The notes: a model not told the origin generated them from the sequence alone. 64,000 nt of DNA from an uncultured Gemmiger sp. (GCA_934502625.1 CAKSUQ010000004.1:1-64000), one strand, 5' to 3'; shown: positions 14,884 to 24,286, numbered from the stretch's first letter. Translations and numbers: made by a program.

Positions 14884-15993
14884 TTACTTTTTCTCAAATT
14901 CCTTGGCGACATCCTGCAACAGCTGGCGGATGGGCAGGTGCTGCGGGCAGATGCGCTCGCACTTGCCGCAGCGGATGCAGTCCGATGCCATTGAGCCGGG
15001 CTGGGTGTAGACCTCGTTGTAATAGTAGTCGGCGTTCCAGTCGTGATGAGTGCTCTTCGTATTCAGCACGGCGAACAGGTCGGGGATGGCGATATGCTTT
15101 GGGCAGCCCGCGGTGCAGTAGCGGCAGGCCGTGCAGGGGATCAGGTTCTTTTTGTGGAAAATCTCCTGCACCTTGTTCACGGCGGCCATCTCGGCGTCGT
15201 TCAGCGGCTGAAAGTCCTTCATGTAGCTGAGGTTGTCCTGCATCTGCTCCATGCTGCTCATGCCGGACAGCACCATCATGATGCCGGGGAAGCCGGCCGC
15301 AAAGCGGATCGCGTAGCTGGCGGGGCTGCCGCCGTGCAGCTCGTCCAGCACAGCCTTGGCATCGTCGGGCAGGTTGACAAGGTTGCCGCCCTTGACCGGC
15401 TCCATGACGAGCACAGGCTTGCCGTGCTTGCGGCAGACTTCATAGCACTTGCGGCTCTGGACGGCGATGTCGTCATAGTCCAGATAGTTGAACTGGATCT
15501 GCACGACCTCGACCTGCGGGTACTCGGTCAGAATCTGGTCGAGCACCTCAGCGCGGTCATGGAACGAGATGCCCACGTGGCGCACCTTGCCCTCGGCCTT
15601 CAGCTGGAACGCCGTCTCGTAGGCGCGGCAGTCCTTGAAGTACTGGTAGTTTGTCGACCCCTGCGCGTGCATGAGGTAGAAGTCGAAATAGTCAACGCCG
15701 CAGGCTTCGAGCTGGCTCTGGAAGAAGGGGCGGATGTCCGCCTCGGTCTTGAAGAAGCTCTCGGTCAGCTTGTCGGTCAGGATGTACTCGTCACGGCTAT
15801 GGCGGCTCGTCAGGCACTCTTTCAACGCCAACTCGCTCTTGCCGTCAAGATAGCCGTGGGCGGTGTCAAAATAGTTGAAGCCCTGCGCCAGAAAATAGTC
15901 GACCATCTGCTTCGTCTGCTCAATGTCGACATTTTCGCCCTGCATCGGCAGGCGCATACAGCCAAAGCCAAAATTCTTCTTGATTTTTTTCAC
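14884..15993 (-). CDS. Aldo/keto reductase with C-terminal ferredoxin-like domain
   Basis: 369 residues from a GTG start at 15993, chosen because AAAGGAG lies 9 bases upstream. The longer open frame upstream runs through palindromic repeats and is not real. The N-terminal two thirds is an AKR TIM barrel (FGFGCMRLP, FDTAHGYLDGKSE, DYFDFYLMHAQG). The last 75 residues carry two cysteine clusters, CTACRYCTAGCP and CIRCGKCERICP, which would bind two 4Fe-4S clusters. Such fused AKRs in anaerobes are thought to pass electrons between ferredoxin-type carriers and a nucleotide cofactor. The carbonyl substrate is unknown. Confidence 0.93.
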   Translation of the reverse strand: MKKIKKNFGFGCMRLPMQGENVDIEQTKQMVDYFLAQGFNYFDTAHGYLDGKSELALKECLTSRHSRDEYILTDKLTESFFKTEADIRPFFQSQLEACGVDYFDFYLMHAQGSTNYQYFKDCRAYETAFQLKAEGKVRHVGISFHDRAEVLDQILTEYPQVEVVQIQFNYLDYDDIAVQSRKCYEVCRKHGKPVLVMEPVKGGNLVNLPDDAKAVLDELHGGSPASYAIRFAAGFPGIMMVLSGMSSMEQMQDNLSYMKDFQPLNDAEMAAVNKVQEIFHKKNLIPCTACRYCTAGCPKHIAIPDLFAVLNTKSTHHDWNADYYYNEVYTQPGSMASDCIRCGKCERICPQHLPIRQLLQDVAKEFEKK

Positions 15994-16089
15994 GTAAACT
16001 GCTCCTTTCACATGGGACTGCCTCTCGTGGACATTATAGCAAGCTTTAACTTTAAGTTCAAGAGGGAATTTAGCGGGCGAACCGCGGAT

Positions 16090-16251
16090 GTAGGGGCGAA
16101 CAGTGTTCGCCCCTGCCCGTTCGCGGCAGCGGCAAAGTTTCCGGGCGGATATGGAATCCGCCCCTACGGTGTAGGGGTCGATGCTTGTCATCGACCCGGA
16201 ATGTGTGCGGCTGCCGCAGCGTTCCTGCGGGCGAACGATGTTCGCCCCTAC
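16090..16251. repeat. Two GTAGGGG...CCCCTAC composite palindromes
   Basis: Element 1 (16090-16167) begins GTAGGGGCGAACA and ends GGAATCCGCCCCTAC. Element 2 (16171-16251) begins GTAGGGGTCGATG and ends ATGTTCGCCCCTAC. Each holds two hairpins of unrelated stem sequence. Same family as the elements at 35542-35623, 49606-49686, 57058-57212, 59046-59131 and 62362-62456. Confidence 0.8.
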
Positions 16252-16262
16252 AAACCACCGCC

Positions 16263-16296
16263 AAAAAAGAAGCTGACCCATACAAGGTCAGCTTCT
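16263..16296 (-). terminator. Terminator of the amino acid ABC operon
   Basis: AGAAGCTGACC (16268-16278) and GGTCAGCTTCT (16286-16296) form a perfect 11-bp stem. On the minus strand TTTTTT (16268-16263) follows, partly shared with the stem. Confidence 0.85.
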
Positions 16297-16309
16297 CGTT
16301 TTGCATTTT

Positions 16310-17056
16310 TTACAGCACCTTACTCAAGAAATCGATCGTGCGCTGCTGTTTCGGGTGGTTGATGACCTCGTCGGGGGTTCCCTCCTCAACGATGTAGCCG
16401 CCCTCCATGAAGATGACGCGGCTTGCGACCTCGCGGGCGAAGCCGATCTCGTGGGTGACGACGACCATCGTCATGCCCTCGGACGCCAGCTGCTTCATGA
16501 CCTGCAAGACCTCGCCGACCATCTCCGGGTCGAGGGCGGACGTTGGCTCGTCAAACAGCATGATGTCAGGGTTCATCGCCAGTGCGCGGGCGATCGCCAC
16601 GCGCTGCTTCTGGCCGCCGGACAGCTGCGCCGGGTAGGCGTCGGCCTTTTCAGCCAGCCCCACGCGGTCAAGCAGGTGCAGTGCCCGCTCCTTCGCCTCG
16701 GCCTTCGTCGCCTTTTTCAGCTCGGTCGGGGCGAGGGTCATGTTGCCCATGACGTTCAGGTTGTTGAACAGGTTGAAGTGCTGGAACACCATGCCGACGT
16801 TCTCGCGCACCTTGTTCAGATCGGTCTTTTTGTCGGTCAGGTCGTGGCCGTCCACGACGACCGTGCCGCCGGTGATTTCCTCCAGCCGGTTCAGACAACG
16901 CAGGAACGTCGATTTACCGCTGCCGGAGGGGCCAAGGATAACGACAACCTCACCCTCGTAAATATCGGTCGAGACATCCCGCAGAACTTCGAGGTTGCCG
17001 AAGTTCTTTTTCAGGTGCTCAACGTGAATTTTCACATTGTTCTTATTGACGGCCAC
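16310..17056 (-). CDS. Polar amino acid ABC transporter ATP-binding protein
   Basis: 248 residues, GlnQ/HisP family. Walker [11 protein letters not shown]-loop in [11 protein letters not shown], signature LSGGQKQR, Walker [13 protein letters not shown], switch His in VVVTHE. It powers uptake of an amino acid with the next two genes. GTG start at 17056 with AAAGGAGG about 8 bases before it. The start overlaps the permease coding end by 14 bases. Confidence 0.95.
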   Translation of the reverse strand: MAVNKNNVKIHVEHLKKNFGNLEVLRDVSTDIYEGEVVVILGPSGSGKSTFLRCLNRLEEITGGTVVVDGHDLTDKKTDLNKVRENVGMVFQHFNLFNNLNVMGNMTLAPTELKKATKAEAKERALHLLDRVGLAEKADAYPAQLSGGQKQRVAIARALAMNPDIMLFDEPTSALDPEMVGEVLQVMKQLASEGMTMVVVTHEIGFAREVASRVIFMEGGYIVEEGTPDEVINHPKQQRTIDFLSKVL

Positions 17057-17738
17057 GGTTGAGCCTCCTTTCGACGCGCTTTGCCAAGCGGGACAGCAGG
17101 GTAATGACGATCAGGTACATGATGGCCACGATCGTCCAGACCTGAAAGGCGCTCATCGTGTTGGCGACGACGTTTTTCGCGGTGTTGACAAGCTCCGGGA
17201 AACCAATGACCGACAGGATGGACGTGTCCTTCAGTGTGATGATGAACTGGTTGATAATGGACGGGATCATCGTGCGGATGGCCTGCGGCAGCACGACCTT
17301 CGCCATAGCCTTCCAGTACGGCAGACCGAGGCTGCGGGCGGCCTCCATCTGGCCTTTGTCAACGCTCTCGATACCGGCGCGGATGATCTCGGCCATGTAC
17401 GCGCCGCAGTTCAGCGCCAAGCAGATCGTACCGGCCTGCAAAGCCGACAGGGTGATCTGCCCGCTGATGCCCAGCAGAGTATTCAGGTGCAGGATGTTGT
17501 TCAGCAGCATCGGCACGGCAAAGAATACGTAGAACGCCAGCACGATCATGGGCACGCCGCGGATGATGTCGACGAAGATCGTCGCGATGACGTTGCAGAC
17601 GCGGTTCTTCACGACGCTCATCAGGCCGAAGATCAGGCCGAGAATGCAGGCGAAGAACAATCCGCAGAGCGCCAGCAGCAGCGTCTGACCCATAGCGGCC
17701 ATCAGCAGTCCGCCGTAGTTTGCAAGAATTTTAGCCAA
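17043..17738 (-). CDS. Polar amino acid ABC transporter permease
   Basis: About 231 residues, HisM/GlnP family. Five predicted membrane helices and the coupling region [18 protein letters not shown] start it at TTG 17738 ([10 protein letters not shown]), since AAAGGAGA lies 9 bases before it. The open frame extends upstream to 17786 through a GC hairpin that belongs to the leader. It probably works as a homodimer, because only one permease is present. Confidence 0.9.
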   Translation of the reverse strand: MAKILANYGGLLMAAMGQTLLLALCGLFFACILGLIFGLMSVVKNRVCNVIATIFVDIIRGVPMIVLAFYVFFAVPMLLNNILHLNTLLGISGQITLSALQAGTICLALNCGAYMAEIIRAGIESVDKGQMEAARSLGLPYWKAMAKVVLPQAIRTMIPSIINQFIITLKDTSILSVIGFPELVNTAKNVVANTMSAFQVWTIVAIMYLIVITLLSRLAKRVERRLNRGRQ

Positions 17739-17817
17739 GGGGCAGGTCTCCTTTCGGGTGGGGTCGCAAAAGCGGGGGCATCCCAAAAAAGGACGTCCCC
17801 GCGCGGGGTTTTAGCAA

Positions 17818-18648
17818 TTAGCCAAGGTACTTGGCAAGAATCTCGTCGTACTTGCCGTTCTCCTTGATGTCAGCCAGACCCTTGTTGAACATGTCCAGCA
17901 GCTCCTGACTGTCCTCGCTGAAGATGGCGAAGCCGTACTGGGCGGGATCACTGGCGGTGTCGTCCAGCACCTTCAGGGCAAGGTCGCCGTCCTTGATGGA
18001 CGCCTGCATGATGGGGGTATCCTCGAAGCAGGCAACGCACTGGCCGCCCAGAACCGCCTGATACATCGTCGGGGAATCCTCGAAGTAAGTAATGTTGAAG
18101 CCGTACTCGTCCTTCAGGCTCTCGGCGTAGGAAGCGCCCTGCGTGCCGGTCTTGACGGCGACGGTCTGGCCGTTCAGGTCGCTAAAGCCGGTGATGTCGG
18201 AATCGGCGCCGACGGTCATGGTCTGGGTGGCGTCATAGTAGCCGTCGGAGAACGTCCAGCCGGAGGCCTTGCGCTCGTCGGTGATGGAAGCGCCGGCGAT
18301 CATGCCGTCGGCCTGACCGGCCTGGCAGGCTGCGATGGCAGCGTCCCAGCCCAAGCTCTTCATCTCGTAGTCGAAGCCCTGATCCTCGGCGATGGCGGCG
18401 ACGATGTCGACGTCGATGCCGACGAAGTTGCCGGAAGCGTCGGTGTACTCGAACGGCTTGAAGACCGTGTCGGTGGCGATGACCCACTTCTTGCCGGTGG
18501 CTTCGGTGGAAGCGGCTTCGGAGGAAGCAGTGTCGGCGGTGTCGGCGGCAGCCTCAGAGGAAGCAGCCGCAGAGGAGGCAGAGCCGCCGCAGGCAGCGAG
18601 AGACAAGGCCATGACGGAGGCCATACCAAATGCAAGCAGTTTTTTCAT
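17818..18648 (-). CDS. Polar amino acid ABC transporter substrate-binding lipoprotein
   Basis: 276 residues, SBP_bac_3 family. Signal peptide, lipobox LAAC, then an Ala/Ser/Glu linker and the bilobed domain (VIATDTVFKPFEYTD, GIDVDIVAAIAE, GTQGASYAES). Binds an amino acid, likely polar. The exact ligand cannot be read from sequence. First gene of the operon; between it and the permease is a GC palindrome followed by six T (minus strand, about 17805-17786) that may reduce downstream transcription, a usual arrangement for excess binding protein. Confidence 0.94.
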   Translation of the reverse strand: MKKLLAFGMASVMALSLAACGGSASSAAASSEAAADTADTASSEAASTEATGKKWVIATDTVFKPFEYTDASGNFVGIDVDIVAAIAEDQGFDYEMKSLGWDAAIAACQAGQADGMIAGASITDERKASGWTFSDGYYDATQTMTVGADSDITGFSDLNGQTVAVKTGTQGASYAESLKDEYGFNITYFEDSPTMYQAVLGGQCVACFEDTPIMQASIKDGDLALKVLDDTASDPAQYGFAIFSEDSQELLDMFNKGLADIKENGKYDEILAKYLG

Positions 18649-18713
18649 GTGTGATACTTTCCTTTCCACTCCACAAATTTTCCTGCCGCCGCGCGGCAGG
18701 CACGCTGAAAACC

Positions 18714-18755
18714 AAAAAGGGCAATAGCGCCATGGGGTACATGCTGCTATCGCCC
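18714..18755 (-). promoter_or_regulatory. Leader terminator/attenuator of the amino acid ABC operon
   Basis: On the minus strand GGGCGATAGC (18755-18746) pairs with GCTATTGCCC (18728-18719) with one mismatch, followed by TTTTT (18718-18714). It begins about 20 bases after the predicted start of transcription and 65 bases before the coding region. A further GC palindrome (CCTGCCGC/GCGGCAGG, 18682-18700) sits closer to the ribosome site. Confidence 0.5.
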
Positions 18756-18780
18756 TTGATAGTTTCTGTTCGTGCTTTTA

Positions 18781-18808
18781 ATTATAGCACACAAACCGCA
18801 AAAGTCAA
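18781..18808 (-). promoter_or_regulatory. Promoter of the amino acid ABC operon
   Basis: On the minus strand TTGACT (18808-18803), 16-base spacer, TATAAT (18786-18781). Confidence 0.8.
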
Positions 18809-18972
18809 GCCCGAAATGCGGTTACAGCTTTATTAAATAAAGTTTGCGCCGGATTTTTGGTACGTTTTTGTAATTTTGTATGCTGCGCAGCGACATAAGG
18901 CGGTATTATGCGGGCGGTTTTCTGCAAAAAGCGCCCGTTTCCGCGTGTTGCGTACTGGGGGAAGGGACAGTC

Positions 18973-20829
18973 TTACGCCAGCTCAAACATTCCATGATAC
19001 AGCTGGTAATACTCGCCCTTCTTCGCCAGCAGCTCGTCGTGGGCACCGCGCTCGATGATGCGGCCGTGCTCCAATACGATGATGGCGTCGGCGTTGCGCA
19101 CAGTGGACAGACGGTGCGCAATGACAAAGACCGTGCGCCCTTCCATCAGGCTGTCCATGCCCTTCTGGATCAGCGCCTCGGTGCGGGTGTCGATGCTCGA
19201 CGTTGCTTCGTCCAGAATCAGCACCGGCGGGTCGGCTACCGCCGCGCGGGCGATCGCCAGCAGCTGCCGCTGGCCTTGGCTCAGGTTCGCGCCATCGGAC
19301 GTCACCATCGTGTCGTAGCCCTGCGGCAGGCGGCGGATGAAGGAATCCGCGTTGGCGATCTTCGCCGCCTTTTCAATTTCCTCCTGCGTCGCGTCCAGCT
19401 TGCCGAAGCGGATGTTGTCCGCCACCGTGCCGGTGAACAGGTGGGTATCCTGCAAAACGACGCCCAGCGAGCGGCGCAGGTCGTCCTTTTTAATCAGCCG
19501 CACGTCCATCCCGTCGTAGGTGATGGAGCCGCCCGACACCTCGTAAAAGCGGTTGATGAGGTTCGTGATCGTCGTTTTGCCCGCGCCGGTGGAGCCGACA
19601 AAGGCGATCTTCTGCCCCGGCTTCGCGTAGAGCGACAGGTTTTGCAAGATCATCCGGTCGGGCGTGTAGCCGAAGCTGACATCGTGGAACCGCACGTCGC
19701 CGCGCAGCGGCTCCAGCGGCACGTCGGGCTTGCTGTGGTCGCGCCACGCCCACAGACCGGTCTTGCGGGTGCAGGGCGTCAGCGTGCCGTCGGGCTGCTT
19801 TTCGGCGCGGACAAGCTCGATGCGCCCCTCGTCGATCTCCGGCTTTTCCTCCATGACCGTGAAGATGCGCTCGGCACCCGCCAGCGCCGCCAGCAGGAAG
19901 TTGCCCTGCTGGGTGAACTGGTTGATAGGCAGCGTTGTCTGCCGCACAAAGACAAGATAGCTGGCGAGGCTGCCGAGGTCAGACCAGCCCTGCATCACCA
20001 TCAAGCCGCCGACGACCGCAATGACCGCATAGTTGATGTAGCCGATGCTGACGACGGCGGGGATCATCGTCGCGGCGTAGCTTTGTGCGCCGGTACCGGC
20101 CTCGCGCAGCTTCTCGTTGCGGGCGGCAAACTCCGCCATGTCGGCCTGCTGGTGGTTGAATACCTTGACGACCTTCTGCCCGGCGATCATCTCCTCCATG
20201 TAGGCGTCCAGCTCGCCAAGGCTCGACTGCTGGCTGGCGTAGTAGACGCGGCTGCGCTTTGTCGAGTAGTTGATGTACCAGAACATCGCCACATACCCCA
20301 CGACGACCAGCAGCGAGAGCCGCCAGTTGAGCACAAACAACAAAACCAGTGTGCCCACGACCTGAATGAACGTCTGGATCACGACCGCAAAGCTGTTGTT
20401 CAGCGCGTCCGAGATCGTATCCACGTCGTTCGTGAACAGGCTCATCAAATCGCCCTTGCGGTTCGCGTCAAAGTAGTGCAGCGGCAGGGTCTGCAGGTGC
20501 GCGAACAGGTCGCGGCGGATGTCCTGCAAGATCTTCTGCGCGGCGCGCACCATCAGCTGCGTGTAGCCCAAGGTGGACAGCGCACCGACGATATAAATGA
20601 CCGCCGTGAGCGCCACGACCCCCGCCAGATACGAAACGCTGCCGTTTTCCAGCACGCCGTTGACGACGGGGCGGATCATGTAGGTGCCCAGCAGCGCGGC
20701 CAGCGCGCTGACCGCTGCCAGCGTGCCGACGACCGCCAGCATGATCTTGTGGCGGCCGAGATAATCCCCGAAGCGGCGCAGCGTATGCCGCAGGTTCTGC
20801 GGGCGCTTACCCCCGAACTGCTTCGCCAT
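18973..20829 (-). CDS. ABC exporter half-transporter (second subunit, canonical ATPase)
   Basis: 618 residues. Six-helix transmembrane domain (about 30-340) followed by an ATPase domain with Walker A GSTGAGKTT, signature LSQGQRQL, Walker B VLILDEATSS with the catalytic Glu, and switch His in VIAHRLST. Type IV (ABCB) fold exporter. It overlaps the preceding ABC gene by 23 bases, and the two look like subunits of a heterodimeric multidrug or lipid exporter like BmrCD or TM287/288. An insertion of about 30 residues before the ATPase (around KQPDGTLTPCTRKTGLWAW) is seen in this subunit type. Confidence 0.93.
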   Translation of the reverse strand: MAKQFGGKRPQNLRHTLRRFGDYLGRHKIMLAVVGTLAAVSALAALLGTYMIRPVVNGVLENGSVSYLAGVVALTAVIYIVGALSTLGYTQLMVRAAQKILQDIRRDLFAHLQTLPLHYFDANRKGDLMSLFTNDVDTISDALNNSFAVVIQTFIQVVGTLVLLFVLNWRLSLLVVVGYVAMFWYINYSTKRSRVYYASQQSSLGELDAYMEEMIAGQKVVKVFNHQQADMAEFAARNEKLREAGTGAQSYAATMIPAVVSIGYINYAVIAVVGGLMVMQGWSDLGSLASYLVFVRQTTLPINQFTQQGNFLLAALAGAERIFTVMEEKPEIDEGRIELVRAEKQPDGTLTPCTRKTGLWAWRDHSKPDVPLEPLRGDVRFHDVSFGYTPDRMILQNLSLYAKPGQKIAFVGSTGAGKTTITNLINRFYEVSGGSITYDGMDVRLIKKDDLRRSLGVVLQDTHLFTGTVADNIRFGKLDATQEEIEKAAKIANADSFIRRLPQGYDTMVTSDGANLSQGQRQLLAIARAAVADPPVLILDEATSSIDTRTEALIQKGMDSLMEGRTVFVIAHRLSTVRNADAIIVLEHGRIIERGAHDELLAKKGEYYQLYHGMFELA

Positions 20830-22558
20830 CCGCGTCGCCCCCTTTCATCTGGGAATGGTAAATTTCCTGATAGATCGTGTCCTTTTGCAGCAGCTCGTCG
20901 TGGGTGCCCACCGCGTGCAGCCGCCCGTCCTCCAGAATGACGATGAGGTCGGCACTCTGCACCGACGAGATGCGCTGCGCGATGATGAGCTTCGTCACGT
21001 CGGTCAGCTCGGCCAGCGCGCGGCGGATGCCCGACTCGGTCGCGGTGTCGACCGCGCTCGTCGAGTCGTCAAAAATCAGCACCTTCGGGTGCTTGAGCAG
21101 GGTGCGTGCGATGCAAAGGCGCTGCTTCTGCCCGCCGGAGACATTGCAGCCCCCCTGCCCCAAGTCGGTATCCAGTCCCGCAGGCATCCGGGCGAGGAAT
21201 TCGTCCGCATGGGCGGCGCGGCAGGCCGCCCACAGCTCGTCGTCGGTGGCATCGGGGTTGCCCCACTTTAAGTTGTCGCGGATAGAGCCGGAGAACAGCA
21301 GGTTTTTCTGCAAAACGATGCCGACGGCGTCGCGCAGGGCGGTCAGATCATAGTCCCGCACGTCGCGGCCGCCAACCTTCACCGTGCCTGCCGTCGCGTC
21401 GTACAAGCGCGGGATCAGCTGTACAAGGGTCGTTTTCGCCGCGCCGGTGCCGCCGATGACGCCCACCGTCGCACCGGCCGGGATGTGCAGCGTAATGTCG
21501 GAGAGGGCGCTTTTCTTCGCTTTTACGTTATATTTGAAGCTGGCATTCTCGAAATCAATTGCGCCGTCGGGGATGGCCGTCAGCGGCTCCTCGGCGTTGG
21601 CAAGATCGGGCTGTTCGGTCAAAACCTCGCGGATGCGGCTGGCACTCGCCAGCGAGCGGGACATCTGCAGAAACACGCCGGAGAACAGCATGACCGAGTT
21701 GATGACCTGCAAAACATAGCTGAGGAAGGCGGTCAGCTGGCCGACGGTCATCGAGCCGACGAGGACAAAGTTGCCGCCGAACCACAGGATGCAGACGATG
21801 GCCGTGTACATAACGGTCTGGAACGCGGGCAGGTTGAGCACCGCATAGCGGAACGTCTCGGTGGACGCGTCACTGAGTTCGGTGTTGACGGCGTCGAACT
21901 GGGCGTTTTCATGGTCGCCGCGCACGAAGGCCTTGATGGCGCGGATGGCGGTCAGCGACTCCTGAATGCGGCCGTTCAGGTGGTCGACCGCGCTCTGCTG
22001 GCGGCCGTACAGCGGGCCGACCTTCAGGACGATCCACGCGAGGACGACCGCCAGAATCGGTGTTGTGATGAGGAAAACCAGTGTCAGCTTCGGGCTGAGC
22101 AGGCAGGCCATGGCAAGCCCCATCGCCAGCATGACCGGGCTGCGCACCAGCGGCCGCAGGCCGGAGTTGACGGCGTTCAGCATGACCGTGACGTCGGTCG
22201 TCATGCGGGTGACGAGGGATGCGTCGGAGAAATGGTCGAGATTGGCGAAGTCGAATTTCTGCACGGCGGCGTACTCGGCCAGACGCAGCTCTGACGCGAA
22301 GCCGTTGGCGAACCGCGCCGCAAACCGGGCGTACAGCAGCCCCGTGATAAGCGCGAGCACCGCGCACAAAATCATCAGCCCGCCCTGCCGGAAGATGACG
22401 GCCATGTTGTGATCGGGCACGCCGTCGTCGACAAGGGTGGACATCAGCACGGGAATGACCATTTCAAAGATACATTCGATGAAGATCAGCCCCACCGCCG
22501 TAAACAGATCGCGCCGATACGGCTTGCCGTAACTAAAAATCAAACGTAAGTCCTGCAT
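20807..22558 (-). CDS. ABC exporter half-transporter (first subunit, degenerate ATPase)
   Basis: 583 residues. Six helices, then an ATPase with Walker A GGTGAAKTT, in which the second invariant Gly of GxxGxGK is Ala. The signature VSGGQKQR is good, and Walker B VLIFDDSTSAVD has Asp in place of the catalytic Glu. Heterodimeric exporters carry one such degenerate site, so this subunit is the non-hydrolysing partner of the next gene. Starts 15 bases after the EamA gene and overlaps the second subunit, suggesting a three-gene operon. Substrate unknown. Confidence 0.93.
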   Translation of the reverse strand: MQDLRLIFSYGKPYRRDLFTAVGLIFIECIFEMVIPVLMSTLVDDGVPDHNMAVIFRQGGLMILCAVLALITGLLYARFAARFANGFASELRLAEYAAVQKFDFANLDHFSDASLVTRMTTDVTVMLNAVNSGLRPLVRSPVMLAMGLAMACLLSPKLTLVFLITTPILAVVLAWIVLKVGPLYGRQQSAVDHLNGRIQESLTAIRAIKAFVRGDHENAQFDAVNTELSDASTETFRYAVLNLPAFQTVMYTAIVCILWFGGNFVLVGSMTVGQLTAFLSYVLQVINSVMLFSGVFLQMSRSLASASRIREVLTEQPDLANAEEPLTAIPDGAIDFENASFKYNVKAKKSALSDITLHIPAGATVGVIGGTGAAKTTLVQLIPRLYDATAGTVKVGGRDVRDYDLTALRDAVGIVLQKNLLFSGSIRDNLKWGNPDATDDELWAACRAAHADEFLARMPAGLDTDLGQGGCNVSGGQKQRLCIARTLLKHPKVLIFDDSTSAVDTATESGIRRALAELTDVTKLIIAQRISSVQSADLIVILEDGRLHAVGTHDELLQKDTIYQEIYHSQMKGGDADGEAVRG

Positions 22559-22573
22559 GGGGAAGTCCTTTCG

Positions 22574-23476
22574 TTATGCCTTTTTCTTTTCCGGCAGCTG
22601 GCTGGCGACGATGGCTGCAAACATCAAAACACAGCCGCACAGCTCGGTGGCGCTCAACGTCTCGCCCAGAATCAGCCAACCGGCCAGCGCGCTGAAGACA
22701 CTCTCCAAACACATGGCCAGACTGGCGATGGTGGGGTCAAGCTCCCTCTGGCCGACGATCTGCAGCGTGTAGGCCACGCCGCTGGACATGATACCGCAGT
22801 ACGCCACCGAGATCGCCGCGTTGCGGAACTGGTCGGGGGTGGGCGTCTCAAGGATGAACATAAAAATCGTCGACAGCACCGCCACCGTGAAGAACTGCGC
22901 AAAGCTCAGCTGGATGCCGTCCAGCTTCTGGCTGAAATGGTTGACAAGCATAATCTGCAGCGAGAACAAAAACGCACAGAGCAGCAGCTGCCACTCGCCG
23001 CCGGTCAGGCTCAGGCTGCCGCGCCCTGCCAAGCAGAGCAGATACAGCCCCACAACGCTTGCCGCGACGCAGCCCCACATTTTCAAGCCAGGGCGGCTGC
23101 CGAAGAAGATGCTGGCAATCGGCACAATGACGACGTACAGCGCCGTCATAAAGCCTGCCTTGGCCGTGCTGGTGGTGCCGATGCCGAACTGCTGCGCTGC
23201 CGACGCCGCAAACAGCGCCGTGCCGCAGCAGGCGCCGCCCAGCACCAGCGTTTTGCCGTGCAGCCAGAACGGCAGGCCGCTGCCGCGCTTTTTCTGGCCG
23301 CTGCGGCGCACGAAAAGCAGCCCCAGCAGAAAGACGCAGGCCAGCCAGCTTCGGCCGGCTAAGAAGGTGAAGGCTCCCATGTACCCGCTGCCGACGCTCT
23401 GGGCGACGAAGGCCGTGCCCCAGATGAAGGCGGCGCATACCAGCAACAGGGTGTTGCGCAGCTGTTTTTTGTCCAT
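22574..23476 (-). CDS. EamA-family (DMT) transporter
   Basis: About 300 residues, ten predicted membrane helices in two EamA repeats (N-terminal LLLVCAAFIWGTAFVAQ and C-terminal LAMCLESVFSALAGWLILGE, the typical second-repeat signature). An inner-membrane exporter or importer of metabolites or drugs, substrate unknown. Start at 23476 with GAGGAAAG upstream. Probably co-transcribed with the two ABC exporter genes 15 bases downstream. Confidence 0.9.
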   Translation of the reverse strand: MDKKQLRNTLLLVCAAFIWGTAFVAQSVGSGYMGAFTFLAGRSWLACVFLLGLLFVRRSGQKKRGSGLPFWLHGKTLVLGGACCGTALFAASAAQQFGIGTTSTAKAGFMTALYVVIVPIASIFFGSRPGLKMWGCVAASVVGLYLLCLAGRGSLSLTGGEWQLLLCAFLFSLQIMLVNHFSQKLDGIQLSFAQFFTVAVLSTIFMFILETPTPDQFRNAAISVAYCGIMSSGVAYTLQIVGQRELDPTIASLAMCLESVFSALAGWLILGETLSATELCGCVLMFAAIVASQLPEKKKA

Positions 23477-23524
23477 CGTTTTACTTTCCTCTCTCTTTTG
23501 CGCGGGCATGCCGCACCACAAAAA

Positions 23525-23555
23525 TGCCGCCCGGCCATTTATGGCACGGACGGCA
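23525..23555 (-). terminator. Terminator of the lipoprotein gene
   Basis: TGCCGCCCGGCC and GGCACGGACGGCA pair with small mismatches (23525-23555). On the minus strand ATTTTTG follows. Confidence 0.6.
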
Positions 23556-23570
23556 TGCTCTGCCTTACTG

Positions 23571-24194
23571 TTAGTTGTTGGCTTCCTCGTCGCCGTAGGT
23601 GTTCAGCTCGTTGCTGCCCAGCCCCTCGACCTTCAGGCCGCCGGTGACATAGTATTTGTTGCCGTTGTCATAGCTGATGGTGATTTTGTACTGCTTGCCC
23701 GCCGTCAGCCCGTCGACCGTGTACTGGCTGCAGCTGCCGTCGGCGTAGTAGTAGATCGTGGAATCGGGCACGTAGCTCGTCATCGTCTGGTCGTCGGACA
23801 GCTCCCAGAAGGCGACCTTGAAGTACATATACTTGTCGCTGCTGGCCTCGGTCGTGGCGTAGCCGGTCACGTTCATGCTGCTGCCGCCCGCGACGAAATA
23901 CTCGGTCGAGCGGTTGGCGATGCCGTTGAACGCAACATACAGCGTGTTGTCAACGGTCTGGGTGACAAGGCGCGCGGAGTCGGGATCCATGTCCGCCGGG
24001 AACTCGACGCTGCCGCCCGCCGATGCCTTGACGGTGGTGTCGGTGTCCTCCTCGTCGGATTCCTCGACAAGCCCCATCGCCTTGACCAATTTAACGACGG
24101 TATCCTGCGCCCACTCCTTCGGCGAGCAGGCCGTCAAACTGAATGCCAGCAGCACAGCCGCCGCCAGCGCCGCAATTTTGCGGGTAAGCTTCAT
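23571..24194 (-). CDS. Lipoprotein of unknown function
   Basis: 207 residues from ATG 24194 (GGAGG at 24203-24207). Signal peptide MKLTRKIAALAAAVLLAFSL and lipobox LTAC, so surface-anchored. Then comes an acidic Glu/Asp stretch (EESDEEDTD) and a beta-rich domain with many Tyr residues, which reads like a small immunoglobulin-like or CARDB-type fold. I do not recognise the family. Single-gene unit with its own promoter and terminator. Confidence 0.8.
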   Translation of the reverse strand: MKLTRKIAALAAAVLLAFSLTACSPKEWAQDTVVKLVKAMGLVEESDEEDTDTTVKASAGGSVEFPADMDPDSARLVTQTVDNTLYVAFNGIANRSTEYFVAGGSSMNVTGYATTEASSDKYMYFKVAFWELSDDQTMTSYVPDSTIYYYADGSCSQYTVDGLTAGKQYKITISYDNGNKYYVTGGLKVEGLGSNELNTYGDEEANN

Positions 24195-24242
24195 ATCGTA
24201 AACCTCCATTGGGTATCTGGGTATCGCAAAAACACACAGATT

Positions 24243-24271
24243 ATTATACCGCAAAAATCTGCCATACACAA
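24243..24271 (-). promoter_or_regulatory. Promoter of the lipoprotein gene
   Basis: On the minus strand TTGTGT (24271-24266), 17-base spacer, TATAAT (24248-24243). Confidence 0.75.
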
Positions 24272-24286
24272 GCGTTCCGGCGGTTT

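Noticed and set aside
15994..16281. N-terminal extension of the aldo/keto reductase
   Set aside because: It would translate palindromic repeats and has no ribosome site; GTG 15993 has AAAGGAG upstream and begins the barrel directly.
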